A stretch of DNA of 64,000 nucleotides from Bisporella sp. PMI_857 (lineage: Eukaryota > Ascomycota > Leotiomycetes > Helotiales > Helotiaceae): positions 496,001 through 560,000 of the forward strand of contig JAJSPD010000011.1 in NCBI GenBank assembly GCA_021307315.1, written 5' to 3'. The translations under genes were made by a program, and so were the position numbers. The notes beneath the pieces are model-generated. The model did no database searches. It was given only the letters and a program-made list of their open reading frames with translations, and was not told the DNA's origin. Shown here piece after piece: positions 1 through 10,680 of the stretch. The stretch's first letter is position 1, and each line of letters begins with the position of its first letter.

Positions 1-3000
1 TGTCCAACCTGACACTATCTTATTCTCTCGAAGTGTTGTTGACAAAAAATTGGGAAATAAAAGCGAAATACTTAGAAATGAGCTGTCGCAGAGGATGGCC
101 AGCCGATGCGAGGGAATGTTTTTGTGGGTGAAGATAGTAGAAGAACAACTACGCAGTGGGAAGAACAAGAAGCAACTTGAAGAAACCATCGATCAGACTC
201 CTACCGCACTAGACCGTCTGTACGACCGAAACTGGGTGAAAATTTCCAATCTTCCAGAGAAAGATAAGCTCCGGGCCTTTTCTATTCTGCGATGGGCTGC
301 ATTTGCTTTACGACCGCTCACAATTCTCGAAATTACTGAAGCTCTCCTTATCGTGGATGATGAGTGTGAAGACTTTCCAGTCGACGAGCTGCCAGATGCC
401 ATCGACGAGGATTATGTCCGCAGCGAGATCCTAGGTCTATGTGGATCGCTCTTAGAGACTCGAAAAGCAGTAGCAAAGCAGGATTTGGGCTTAATGACAA
501 TACATTTAGCGCATTTTTCGGTAAAACAGTATATTCTTTGCCACATGCCGGTCCAAGAAGGACTGCTCATGGATAATGAACGATTGCGTGCCTCTAGCGA
601 GACATTTCAAAACAATTTATTAGCGAAGTTATGTCTCCGCTACTTGAACTTCCGGAGCGTGTGGCGAGAATCTTCCCAATTTCAAATCGATCTAGCCAGA
701 CGGCCATTCCAAGATTATGCCGCAGGATCATGGCATCACCATACTCGAGAGGGTGGTTCAAACTACAAAGAAGTCGTTGAGCTCACTAATGCGCTGTTTA
801 GCTCTAACAGCGGGAACTGGGAGTCATGGAAAAAGTGGTTCGATATTAATGACGACAAATCCAAAATGCCTGACTCTCAAAAGCAAATCACTTCGACTAA
901 CCCATTATTCTACGCATCATTTCTTGGGCTTCGAGATACCGTCATATACCTCCTTGAAGAAATGAAGTTGGACGTGAATTATGTTGATAGGTTCAAAAGA
1001 ACAGCATTACAAGCAGCTGCTTTAAACGGTCGAACTTCAATAGTGAAGCTGCTTCTCGAGAAGGAAGCCGACGTGAGCATTGAAAATAAAGAAGGCTGGA
1101 CACCCTTGAATTCAGCATCTAACTGCGGTCACACTGAGGTAGTTAGGTTACTTCTTGGGAAAGGAGCTGATGTGGCGGTTGCAACTGACAAAGGATGGAC
1201 GCCCTTGAACTCGGCATCTTACAATGGTCATATCGACGTCGTCCAGCTGCTTCTCGACAACGAAGCCGACGTGGCGATTCCGGATGAGGACGGATGGACG
1301 CCCTTGAACTCGGCATCTAGCAATGGCCATGTCAACATCGTCAAGCTGCTTCTCGACAACGAAGCCGACGTAGCGATTCCGGATGAGGACGGATGGACGC
1401 CTTTGAATGCAGCATCTGACAATGGCCATGTTGACGTTGTCAAGCTACTTCTCGACAACGGAGCCGACGTGGCGACTCCGAATAAAAACGGATGGACGCC
1501 CATGAACTCGGCATCTGGCAATGGTCATATCGACGTCGTTAAGCTGCTTCTCGACAACGGAGCCGACGTGGCGATTCCGAATAAGGACGGATGGACGCCC
1601 TTGAATGCAGCATCTGACAATGGTCATGTCGACGTCGTCAAGCTGCTTCTCGACAACGAAGCCGACGTAGCGATTCCGGATAAGGACGGATGGACGCCTT
1701 TGAATGCAGCATCTGACAATGGCCATGTTGACGTCGTCAAGCTGCTTCTCGACAACGGAGCCGACGTGGCGATTTCAAATAATAACGGATGGACGCCTTT
1801 GAACTCGGCATCTGGCAATGGTCATGTCGACGTCGTCAAGCTGCTTCTCGACAAGGGCGCCGACGTGGCGATTCCGAATAAGGACGGATGGACGCCCTTG
1901 AATGCAGCATCTGACAATGGCCATATCGACGTCGTCAAGCTACTTCTCGACAACGGAGCCGACGTGGCGATTCCGAATAAAGACGGATGGACGCCCTTAA
2001 ATGCAGCATCTGACAATGGCCATGTCGACGTCGTCAAGCTGCTTCTCGACAACGGAGCCGACGTGGCGATTCCGAATAAGGACGGATGGACGCCCTTGAA
2101 CTCGGCATCTGACAGTGGCTATATCGACGTCGCCAAGCTGCTTCTCGACAACGGAGCCGACGTAGCGATTCCAAATAAAAATGGATGGACGCCCTTGAAC
2201 TCGGCATCTAGCAATGGCCATATCAACATCGTCAAGCTGCTTCTCGACAAGGGCGCCGACGTGGCGATTCCGGATAAAGACGGATGGACGCCTTTGAATG
2301 CAGCATCTGACAATGGCCATGTTGACGTCGTCAAGCTGCTTCTTGACAACGGAGCCGACGTAGCGATTCCGAATAAGGACGGATGGACGCCCTTGAACTC
2401 GGCATCTGACAGTGGCCATATCGACGTCGTTAAGCTGCTTCTCGACAACGGAGCCGACGTGGCGATTCCGAATAAAGACGGATGGACGCCTTTGAATGCA
2501 GCATCTGACAATAGCCATGTTGACGTTGTCAAGCTGCTTCTCGACAACGGAGCCGACGTGGCGATTTCAAATAATAACGAATGGACGCCCTTGAACTCGG
2601 CATCTGGCAGTGGCCATATCGACGTCGTCAAGCTGCTTCTCGACAACGGAGCCGACGTAGCGATTCCGAATAAAAACGGATGGACGCCTTTGAACTCGGC
2701 ATCTGGCAGCGGCCATGTCAACATCGTCAAACTGCTTCTCGACAACGGAGCCGACGTGGCGATTACGGATAAGGACGGATGGACGCCTTTGAATGCAGCA
2801 TCTGACAATGGCCATGTTGACGTCGTCAAGCTGCTTCTCGACAACGGAGCTGATATAGTGGTTGCAACTGATAAAAGATTGACTCCCTTGATCTTGGCAT
2901 CTGGTAATGGCCATATCAGCGTTGTCAAACTGCTTCTCGACAACGGAGCCAACGTAGCGATTATAGATAATAACGGATGGACACCTTTGAATGTAGCATC

Positions 3001-6000
3001 TAGCAATGGCCATGTCGACGTCGTCAAGCTGCTTCTCGACAACGGAGCCGACGTAGCGATTCCGAATAAGGACGGATGGACGCCTTTGAATGTAGCATCT
3101 GACAATGGCCATGTTGACGTCGTCAAGCTGCTTCTCGACAACGGAGCCGACGTGGCAATTACAAATAATAACGGATGGACGCCTTTGAATGTAGCATCTC
3201 GTAATAGCCATGTCGACGTTGTCAAGCTGCTTCTCGACAACGGAGCCGACGTGGCGATTCCGAATAAGGACGGATGGACGCCTTTGAATGTAGCATCTAG
3301 CAATGGCCATGTCGACGTCGTTAAGCTACTTCTCGACAACGGAGCCGACGTGGCGATTCCAAATAATGACGGATGGACGCCTTTGAATGCAGCATCTAAA
3401 AATGGCCATGTCGACGTCGTCAAGCTGCTTCTCAACAACGGAGCTAATATGGTGGTTGCAACTGATAAAGGATGGACTCCTTTGATCTTAGCATCGGGTA
3501 ATGGCCATATCAGCGTTGTCAAACTGCTTCTCGACAACGGAGCCAACGTAGCGATTACGGATAAGGACGGATGGATGCCTTTGAATGCAGCATCTCACAA
3601 TGGCCATGTTGACGTCGTTAAGCTGCTTCTCGACAACGGAGCTGATATAGTGGTTGCAACTGATAAAAAATTGACTCCCTTGATCTTGGCATCTGGTAAT
3701 GGCCATATCAGCGTCGTCAAACTGCTTCTCGACAACGGAGCCGACGTAGCGATTAAGGATAAGGACGGATGGACGCCTTTGAATGCAGCATCTGACAATG
3801 GCCATATCGACGTCGTCAAGCTGCTTCTCGACAACGGAGCCGACGTGGCGATTTCAAATAATAACGGATGGACGCCTTTGAATGTAGCATCTCGTAATGG
3901 CCATGTCGACGTTGTTAAGCTGCTTCTCGACAACGGAGCCGACGTAACGATTGCGGATAAAAATGGATGGACACCCTTGAACTCGGCATCTAAAAATGGC
4001 CATATCGACGTTGTTAAGCTACTTCTCGACAACGGAGCCGACGTGGCGATTCCGGATAATAACAGATGGACGCCATTGAACTCGGCATCTGACTATGGCC
4101 ATGTCGACGTCGTTAAGCTACTTCTCGACAACGGAGCCAACGTAGCGATTACGGATAAAGACGGGTGGACGCCTTTGAATGCAGCATCTAAAAATGGCCA
4201 TGTCGACGTCGTCAAGCTGCTTCTCGACAACGGAGCTAATATAGTGGTTGCAACTGATAAAGGATGGACTCCTTTGATCTTAGCATCGGGTAATGGCCAT
4301 ATCAGCGTCGTCAAACTGCTTCTCGACAACGGAGCCAACGTAGCGATTACGGATAAGAACAAATGGACGCCTTTGAATGCAGCATCTGACAATGGCCAGA
4401 TCGACATCGTCAAACTACTTCTTAACGACGGAGCCGACGTAACCATTCCAAATAATAACGAATGGACGCCCTTGAGCTCGGCATCTAGCAATGGCCATAT
4501 CGATGTCGTCAAGCTGCTTCTCGACAACGGAGCCGACGTGGCGATTCCGAATAAAAATGGATGGACGTCCTTGAGTGTAGCATCTAGCAATGGCCATGTC
4601 GACGTTGTCAAGCTGCTTCTCGACAACGGAGCCGACGTAGCGATTACGGATAAAGACGGATGGACGCCTTTGAATGCAGCATCTAACAATGGCCATGTCG
4701 ACATTGTTAAGCTACTTCTCAACGACGGAGCCGACGTAGCGATTCCGAATAATAACGAATGGACGCCATTGAACTCGGCATCTGGTAATGGCTATATCGA
4801 CGTTGTTAAACTGCTTCTCGACAACGGAGCCGACGTGGCGATTCCGAATAAGGACGGATGGACGCCCTTGAACTCGGCATCTAGCAATAGCCATATCGAC
4901 GTCATCAAGCTGCTTCTCGACAACAGAGCCGACGTGGCGATTCCGAATAAAAACGGATGGACGCCTTTGAATGTAGCATCTAGCAATGGCCATGTCGACG
5001 TGGTTAAGCTGCTTCTTGACAACGGAGCCGACGTAGCGATTACGGATAAAGACGGATGGACGCCTTTGAATGCAGCATCTGACAATGGCCATATCGACGT
5101 TGTTAAGCTACTTCTCAACGACGGAGCCGACGTGGCGATTCCAAATAAAAACGGATGGACGCCCTTGAACTCGGCATCTAGGAATGGCTATATCGATGTC
5201 GTTAAGCTGCTTCTTGACAACGGAGCCGACGTGGCGATTCCAAATAAAAATGGATGGACGCCTTTGAATGTAGCATCTGACAATGGTCATGTCGACGTTG
5301 TCAAGCTGCTTCTCGACAACGGAGCCGACGTGGCGATTCCGAATAATAACGAATGGACCGCCTTGAACTCGGCATCTGGCAATGGCCGTGTTGACGTCGT
5401 TAAGCTGCTTCTCGACAACGGAGCTGACGCAGCGATTCCGAATAAAGACGGGTGGACGCCCTTGAACTCGGCATCTAAAAATGGTCATATCGACGTTGTT
5501 AAGCTACTTCTCGACAACGGAGCCGACGTGGCGATTCCGAATAAGGACGGATGGACGCCCCTGAACTCGGCATCCAAAAATAACTATATCGACGTCGTTA
5601 AGCTACTTCTCGACAACGGAGCCGACGTGGCGATTTCGGATAATAACGGATGGACGCCTTTGAATACAGCATCTGACTATAGCCATGTCGACGTTGTTAA
5701 ACTGCTTCTCGACAACGGAGCCGACGTAGCGATTCCGAATAAAGACGGGCGGACGCCCTTGAACTCGGCATCTAAAAATGGCCATATCGACGTTGTTAAG
5801 CTACTTCTCGACGACGGAGCCGACGTGGCGATTCCGGATAATAACGGATGGACGCCATTGAACTCGGCATCTGACTATGGCCATGTCGACGTCGTGAACT
5901 TGCTTCTCGACAACGGAGCCAACGTGGCGATTCCGAATAAAGACGGATGGACGCCCTTGAATGCAGCATCTGACCATGGCCATGTCGACGTCGTTAAGCT

Positions 6001-7261
6001 GCTTCTCGACAACAGAGCTGATGTGGGAGTTGCAACTGATAAAGGACGTACTCCCTTGAACTCAGCATCTGACTATGGCTATATCGACGTTGTCAAGCTA
6101 CTTCTCGACAACGGAGCCGACGTGGCGATTTCGGATAATAACGGATGGACGCCCTTGAATACAGCATCGGACAGTGGCCATGTCGACGTCGTTAAACTGC
6201 TTCTCGACAACGGAGCTGACGTAGCAGTTCCGAATAAAGACGGGTGGACGCCCTTGAACTCGGCATCTAGCAATGGCCATGTCGACGTCGTCAAGCTGCT
6301 TCTCGACAACGGAGCCGACGTGGCGATTCCAAATAATAACGGATGGACGCCCTTGAACTCGGCATCTGACAATGGCTATATCGGCGTTGTTAGGCTGCTT
6401 CTCGACAACGGAGCTGGCGTAACGATTCCGGATAAAGACGGATGGACGCCCTTGAATGCAGCATCTGGTAATGGCCATATCGATGTCGTGAACCTGCTTC
6501 TCGACAACGGAGCCGACGTAGCGATTCCTAATAATGACGGATGGACGCCCTTGAACTCGGCATCTGACAATGGCCATGTCGAAGTTGTCAAGCTGCTTCT
6601 CGACAAGGGCGCCGACGTGGCCGTTGTGACTCCCAACGGTCGAACGCCGTTGTCGTGGGCTGCCGGCAAAGGGTACGAGGCCGTGGTAAGGTTGCTGCTT
6701 GAGAATGGCGCCGAGCCCGAGTCTAAAGACTCTGCGGACCGGACCCCGTTTTGGTGGTCGTGTCGACACCAGAATGGACCTGTCAAACTGCTACTTGATA
6801 TAGATGGCGTGGAAGTTAATTCGAAGGACTTTTACAATTCAACAGCATTGTCAGTGGCGGCAAGGATGGGACACAAAGACGTAGTCGCATTTCTCTTAAC
6901 TAAAAGCCGTAGCTTGAACGTTAAAGACACTTTCGGTCGAACAGCTCTATGGTGGGCAAGAAGGAACGGACATCCCGAAATCGCTGACCTCCTTCTCCAA
7001 AGGTACGAAGGAAACAGTAATACTGTTCAAGAAGATGATTTGCCTACTGCAACAATCTCAGTCCTTGCCGATGAAGACTCTGGATACTGTGACGTCTGTG
7101 TTTTGCCGATACTGGATAGAGATATCCATTATTTTTGCAAGGTTTGCAGTAATGGGGATTTTTTGATTTGCGAGGAGTGTTTTGCGATAGAGGCTCACTG
7201 TCTCAATAAGTCGCATATATTATTTAAGAAATGCATCGAGAAGGTGCCTAGTGATAAATAA
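1..7261 (+). CDS. NACHT/ankyrin NLR-like protein with C-terminal ZZ finger (5' partial)
   Basis: The reading frame is open from base 2, so the gene starts upstream of the window. The first ATG-like position inside it is only a TTG and is not a real start. The N-terminal ~270 residues (MFLWVKIVEEQLR, then LRAFSILRWAAFALRPLTI) match the region that follows the NACHT NTPase in fungal NLR/STAND proteins; the NACHT itself must lie outside the window. Next come about 60 ankyrin repeats of 33 residues (consensus DGWTPLNSASDNGHVDVV). The last ~60 residues hold three CxxC pairs (CDVC, CKVC, CEEC) and two His, a ZZ-type zinc finger. Fungal NLRs of this kind act in self/non-self recognition, with the repeats sensing a ligand; that role is inferred here. 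A possible polyadenylation signal AATAAA lies at 7274-7279. Family assignment is firm, function is not. Confidence 0.9.
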   Translation, partial: VQPDTILFSRSVVDKKLGNKSEILRNELSQRMASRCEGMFLWVKIVEEQLRSGKNKKQLEETIDQTPTALDRLYDRNWVKISNLPEKDKLRAFSILRWAAFALRPLTILEITEALLIVDDECEDFPVDELPDAIDEDYVRSEILGLCGSLLETRKAVAKQDLGLMTIHLAHFSVKQYILCHMPVQEGLLMDNERLRASSETFQNNLLAKLCLRYLNFRSVWRESSQFQIDLARRPFQDYAAGSWHHHTREGGSNYKEVVELTNALFSSNSGNWESWKKWFDINDDKSKMPDSQKQITSTNPLFYASFLGLRDTVIYLLEEMKLDVNYVDRFKRTALQAAALNGRTSIVKLLLEKEADVSIENKEGWTPLNSASNCGHTEVVRLLLGKGADVAVATDKGWTPLNSASYNGHIDVVQLLLDNEADVAIPDEDGWTPLNSASSNGHVNIVKLLLDNEADVAIPDEDGWTPLNAASDNGHVDVVKLLLDNGADVATPNKNGWTPMNSASGNGHIDVVKLLLDNGADVAIPNKDGWTPLNAASDNGHVDVVKLLLDNEADVAIPDKDGWTPLNAASDNGHVDVVKLLLDNGADVAISNNNGWTPLNSASGNGHVDVVKLLLDKGADVAIPNKDGWTPLNAASDNGHIDVVKLLLDNGADVAIPNKDGWTPLNAASDNGHVDVVKLLLDNGADVAIPNKDGWTPLNSASDSGYIDVAKLLLDNGADVAIPNKNGWTPLNSASSNGHINIVKLLLDKGADVAIPDKDGWTPLNAASDNGHVDVVKLLLDNGADVAIPNKDGWTPLNSASDSGHIDVVKLLLDNGADVAIPNKDGWTPLNAASDNSHVDVVKLLLDNGADVAISNNNEWTPLNSASGSGHIDVVKLLLDNGADVAIPNKNGWTPLNSASGSGHVNIVKLLLDNGADVAITDKDGWTPLNAASDNGHVDVVKLLLDNGADIVVATDKRLTPLILASGNGHISVVKLLLDNGANVAIIDNNGWTPLNVASSNGHVDVVKLLLDNGADVAIPNKDGWTPLNVASDNGHVDVVKLLLDNGADVAITNNNGWTPLNVASRNSHVDVVKLLLDNGADVAIPNKDGWTPLNVASSNGHVDVVKLLLDNGADVAIPNNDGWTPLNAASKNGHVDVVKLLLNNGANMVVATDKGWTPLILASGNGHISVVKLLLDNGANVAITDKDGWMPLNAASHNGHVDVVKLLLDNGADIVVATDKKLTPLILASGNGHISVVKLLLDNGADVAIKDKDGWTPLNAASDNGHIDVVKLLLDNGADVAISNNNGWTPLNVASRNGHVDVVKLLLDNGADVTIADKNGWTPLNSASKNGHIDVVKLLLDNGADVAIPDNNRWTPLNSASDYGHVDVVKLLLDNGANVAITDKDGWTPLNAASKNGHVDVVKLLLDNGANIVVATDKGWTPLILASGNGHISVVKLLLDNGANVAITDKNKWTPLNAASDNGQIDIVKLLLNDGADVTIPNNNEWTPLSSASSNGHIDVVKLLLDNGADVAIPNKNGWTSLSVASSNGHVDVVKLLLDNGADVAITDKDGWTPLNAASNNGHVDIVKLLLNDGADVAIPNNNEWTPLNSASGNGYIDVVKLLLDNGADVAIPNKDGWTPLNSASSNSHIDVIKLLLDNRADVAIPNKNGWTPLNVASSNGHVDVVKLLLDNGADVAITDKDGWTPLNAASDNGHIDVVKLLLNDGADVAIPNKNGWTPLNSASRNGYIDVVKLLLDNGADVAIPNKNGWTPLNVASDNGHVDVVKLLLDNGADVAIPNNNEWTALNSASGNGRVDVVKLLLDNGADAAIPNKDGWTPLNSASKNGHIDVVKLLLDNGADVAIPNKDGWTPLNSASKNNYIDVVKLLLDNGADVAISDNNGWTPLNTASDYSHVDVVKLLLDNGADVAIPNKDGRTPLNSASKNGHIDVVKLLLDDGADVAIPDNNGWTPLNSASDYGHVDVVNLLLDNGANVAIPNKDGWTPLNAASDHGHVDVVKLLLDNRADVGVATDKGRTPLNSASDYGYIDVVKLLLDNGADVAISDNNGWTPLNTASDSGHVDVVKLLLDNGADVAVPNKDGWTPLNSASSNGHVDVVKLLLDNGADVAIPNNNGWTPLNSASDNGYIGVVRLLLDNGAGVTIPDKDGWTPLNAASGNGHIDVVNLLLDNGADVAIPNNDGWTPLNSASDNGHVEVVKLLLDKGADVAVVTPNGRTPLSWAAGKGYEAVVRLLLENGAEPESKDSADRTPFWWSCRHQNGPVKLLLDIDGVEVNSKDFYNSTALSVAARMGHKDVVAFLLTKSRSLNVKDTFGRTALWWARRNGHPEIADLLLQRYEGNSNTVQEDDLPTATISVLADEDSGYCDVCVLPILDRDIHYFCKVCSNGDFLICEECFAIEAHCLNKSHILFKKCIEKVPSDK
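1000..6712 (+). repeat. 99-bp coding tandem array (ankyrin units)
   Basis: The conserved Ala-Asp codon pair of each repeat recurs in exact 99-bp steps from 1069 to 6712 (57 steps, 58 units) with no insertion or deletion. Units are nearly identical at the DNA level, including third positions. A variant unit carrying VVATDK occurs at 1168, 2851, 3445, 3643, 4237 and 6019, all in register. The array is flanked by more diverged ankyrin units on both sides. Confidence 0.95.
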
Positions 7262-9073
7262 AGCATTTAGGCAAATAAATTACTCAACTGATGGACAAAG
7301 TCACCAGACTATGTACTTGTGAACCTGAGCGTGAGGCGTAGAATGGGAAAGAATTGGCCCCGCTTTGCAATGACAATAAGCAGTGGTACTGTACCTTCCG
7401 GTACAACTGGGCAGGGGTGCACAGCCACAAACTGTCTGGAAATGGACCCCAGCAAAAATAATTACCTATAAAACTAGCGACACCCAATTCGCCTTTTACT
7501 GTATTCAGGAAAGGATCCATCCTATGGGTTTCTTGCTTAACCGGCATAAAGATCACTGCTTCGAACCAGCTTTGAGTTCTTTATGAACCTCTTCCAGGTG
7601 TGAGCCGGAGTGTTAGCGCCACCTGACAACAACCTTTGTTAAGACTCAAAGGAAAGATGAGCTCCATGGCTTGTAGAAGCACAATCTGTGATGAAGATCG
7701 TGGTACGAAATTTTTCAAGTGTTCTTTCACGGTAAGTAGAGTGATACATGTTCGATTGGCGCCGCTCAGGTATGTATCTTGCAGACTCAGTTCAAGCTGG
7801 GTAGAATCCGGCGAACTCCCAATCAATGATACCGGCTAGCCTGTACTTGTGGCTTTGCCTTCCATTTCTGGGGCATATTTTCGGCCGCACTCGGCCCACT
7901 AGGGCGTAGCTTGCCACTAAGCCCCACCAGCAACCGTATCACTCACAGAAGTGGGCGGCGGGGGATACATCCTAGTGAAACCCTTGCATCCATTCTCAAA
8001 TAGTTAGTGCATAATACATGACGTGCATTTGGGAGCCTCATTTAAAACAGGGGAGATTTGAACTGGTGGGGTTCCGTTCCAGCTGGCTTACAAATTATGC
8101 TTCCGTCCAGTCATCCAGCCAAAAACACCATCATCATCGTGTCACGACCGACCAAATTCCCAATCGATTGATTGTTTGGTTTGACTATAGATACCCTGCT
8201 CAAAATCGTGCTATGCAAAGCGAGCAAATAAAAATCAACCAGTTAAATCACTACGCCGCCTGGGATGCGACACACCTATCTCTGAAATTTGGGCCATCAG
8301 CCCGCCGACCCCTCCTTATCAACCATCAACATTCCGCTTTACTCACAGTTGCCCATGTCCACCATGGATCCACCATCTACACTGATTCGTAAACATACTC
8401 CCTGAAGGCCAACGTGACTCCTTTCTTCTTTTATTTCAATATCCTGGCTTTTGAGAATGAGTAAAAGATTTCTTGGATTGAAAAGATTGCACTGCCTCGA
8501 ATACGGAGTAATTTTAGATATGAAGCGTGTGTAAATGCGAGTTAAACTGCATTGTAAGGCCATTGTGTGTTGGAACCGAATTGGAATCCTCGCTAATCCG
8601 AGAATCCCGCACTGGCCACTTGATATGGTTCATCTTTTGTCATATCATTATTAAGAGGACTCCAATATACAAAGACAGGGGGTCTGACTTTCAGCCTCAT
8701 CAATATTCTCGATTCAGATAAAGAAGAGCTGATTAGCCCTTGGCAGAGTTTTGTTGAACGTCGCAAACAGGTCGGCAGAACATTAGCCAGCCGCCAATCA
8801 GCAACACCACCCCGCGTTCTCGAGGATAGTTTTAACCAATGACCACTATTCAGCTAAGCGGACTAAGCGCTATCAACTGTGGCGTCAAAGAAAGCACAGC
8901 TTTTCATGAGGGAGGCCATCATTCGACAGCACACCACCCTTGGCAAAGCATTGTAAGTGGTTAAGATTACATTGAAAAAAAATACGACCGAAATAATTAA
9001 CTAGATTTGAATCTTGCTCTTGCATTAACAAAGTACAAACATTACGCATGCACATGTTGAATATCCAAGAACC
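7262..9073. other. Intergenic stretch, no gene recognised
   Basis: I see only short reading frames with no protein-like composition or family motif on either strand. There are no LTR ends with target duplications. The right part is presumably 3' flank of the BCS1-like remnant. Confidence 0.5.
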
Positions 9074-9443
9074 TCAAACTTCATTCTTCGCCTCCCTTTC
9101 CTCCCTGATACTCGTCATCCATACCTCCACGTTATCAACTGCCTGTCCAGCCGATTGCTTATTTGCCAATATAAATGACAAACTTTCAGCCGGGCTGAAT
9201 TCCAGCTTCGGCACCTTGGCAGTAAATTCGTTTGCCAACCACTCGACTGTTTTGTCGTCTTCAACCCTCGTCCTTAGGGGGGGAGGGGGGAGACGCCGCC
9301 TTCCGAGCGCTTAAGCGGACATAAAAGAGCTGAGTTATCATCTCCTTGTCGGCGAGCCCAAACTCGAGCTTCATGACCAGCCACTTGAATTTGTTTTGGC
9401 ATCCTTTTCCCGTAGCCGGCAACCGCATCCGCAAGAATGTCAT
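9074..9443 (-). pseudogene. C-terminal fragment of a BCS1-type AAA ATPase
   Basis: Read on the minus strand, one frame gives MKLEFGLADKEMITQLF from 9374. After a frame change another frame gives LANEFTAKVPKLEFSPAE and AGQAVDNVEVWMTSIREE, ending at a TGA at 9074-9076. This is the C-terminal lid region of fungal BCS1-like AAA ATPases, mitochondrial-type chaperones that are expanded in fungi. The frame changes at a G-rich run (about 9278-9292), where a slip is likely. No Walker A or B part is present, so this is a truncated copy. It lies directly downstream of the kinase remnant on the same strand, which suggests two gene fragments joined by rearrangement. Family recognition is from short conserved stretches only. 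Confidence 0.5.
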
Positions 9444-9700
9444 CTGATGTCAAACCATTCCCGATACCCGTACCTCCTGTGCTTTCCGGACGCTTTTTGA
9501 TCTTGAACGCCACTTTCGGCTTGACGATGTTCGCTTTAGCACCCCTGCAGATTGAGACGGCGCATTATGTGAGGATCTACCTCGCTTGTGATCTTTCTTC
9601 CGCCTTTCGTCTGCAGACTTTGCAGATTTGACAGACCCTTTGCGCCTGGCTCCTGGCTGTCGATTGGGAGACTCCTTTGGTGATTGAGCTGCCACTTGAT

Positions 9701-10675
9701 TTAGCTGTGATGGTTGCGACTCTCATCTCGTCGCATAGGCCAGGGTTTCTCCCGAAAAAATGCTGTGGCTTCTATTCGTGTCCATTCCATAGGAGTAGGT
9801 GCTGCAGAGTATATCGTTGTCGTTCCATTTACCTGATTGGAGCTCGAGGAGGCAGTATTGGTTTGCGCATTTTCCAATGAGGTATGAGGGAAAAAGTCTC
9901 GGAGGAGCTGATGAGCCGTTGGACGCTGATCAGCGACGTCGGCCAGCATTGCTGCTATGCGAGGTTCACGCGGGCTCAAAAGTGTCTGGAGGTGCCGGTG
10001 CCACTGCTCCCAATGCTGCCATGTAACCTCCCTCTCTGCTTCGGATGGGAGTTTCACCAAACACTCCACAACAGTTACTCCGAGCTCGTATATGTTGACC
10101 TTTGGCGTGTGCTCACCGTTCTGCTGAACCTCAGGTGCCACGTACCACTTCGATCCAGCTATAGTCCTTGATGTGTCGACAACTTTTGCGATGCTGAAGT
10201 CCATCAGGAGGAATTTGCCGCCTTGGTAGAGGATGTTCGCAGGTTTTATATCTCGATGGATAATTTGCGGATTGTACGTGTGGACATAATCAAGTGCGAG
10301 CAAGATCTGGTGGAGCATTGTTCCCATCTTAGCCTGTGCCACCTTTTTCCTTTGAGTTTTGAACGAAGGAATCAAGTCGTGAAGGCTCCCTTCAAAAACA
10401 GGCATAAAGATTTCGATATTCTCGCCAGTCTCAAATCCCTGTGTGTATTTGTATGTACGATATTATCCTGATGCGATCAGCGCGAGGCCAGCAGGCAATT
10501 AGAATAGAGAGCTCACATGATGCTGTACTTGCTTGACCAAGTTCACTTCCATTTCAACCCTTGCCCTGAAATCTTTTTCCGAATACATCTTCCATTCCGG
10601 CACCTCCACTTTTACAGCGACGATTTTGCAAGCATAGTGGTTGCCATTATACATATCGACAACCGACCCTGGCTG
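9701..10675 (-). pseudogene. Protein kinase, truncated at its N-lobe
   Basis: Two exons can be joined. Exon 10517-10675 carries the end of a glycine-rich loop (GSVVDMYNG) and the ATP-binding lysine (IVAVKVEV). A 78-nt GT-AG intron spans 10439-10516. Exon 9701-10438 carries the HRDIKPAN catalytic loop, MDFSIAK (DFS in place of DFG), a T-loop ending in VAPEV, and a short C-lobe. The catalytic Lys, HRD Asp and DF(S) Asp are present, so the fold could be active, but DFS is unusual. The N-terminus is lost: an in-frame TAA at 10676-10678 lies inside a 20-bp LTR terminus, immediately beyond which retroelement sequence begins. A possible C-terminal extension (9450-9695, rich in Arg/Lys/Ser) lies in another frame. 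Probably a broken serine/threonine kinase gene; its substrate is unknown. Confidence 0.7.
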
Positions 10676-10680
10676 TTACA
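10661..10680 (-). repeat. 20-bp LTR terminus at the kinase/retroelement junction
   Basis: These 20 bases (AACCGACCCTGGCTGTTACA on the plus strand) are identical to the last 20 bases of the solo LTR at 48748-49120. No further LTR sequence follows, so only the terminus remains, wedged between the kinase N-lobe and retroelement gag-protease sequence. Confidence 0.6.

Noticed and set aside
1000..6712. Regularly spaced repeats as a CRISPR-like array
   Set aside because: The whole 99-bp unit is coding and conserved, with no unique spacers.
1148..6786. Many long minus-strand reading frames (up to 475 codons) opposite the ankyrin array
   Set aside because: They are shadows of the 99-bp repeat: because the period is a multiple of three, any frame open in one unit stays open. 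The products are low-complexity repeats with no family.
8018..8392. 124-codon plus-strand frame
   Set aside because: No domain, no coding-like composition, and no supporting promoter or intron signals.
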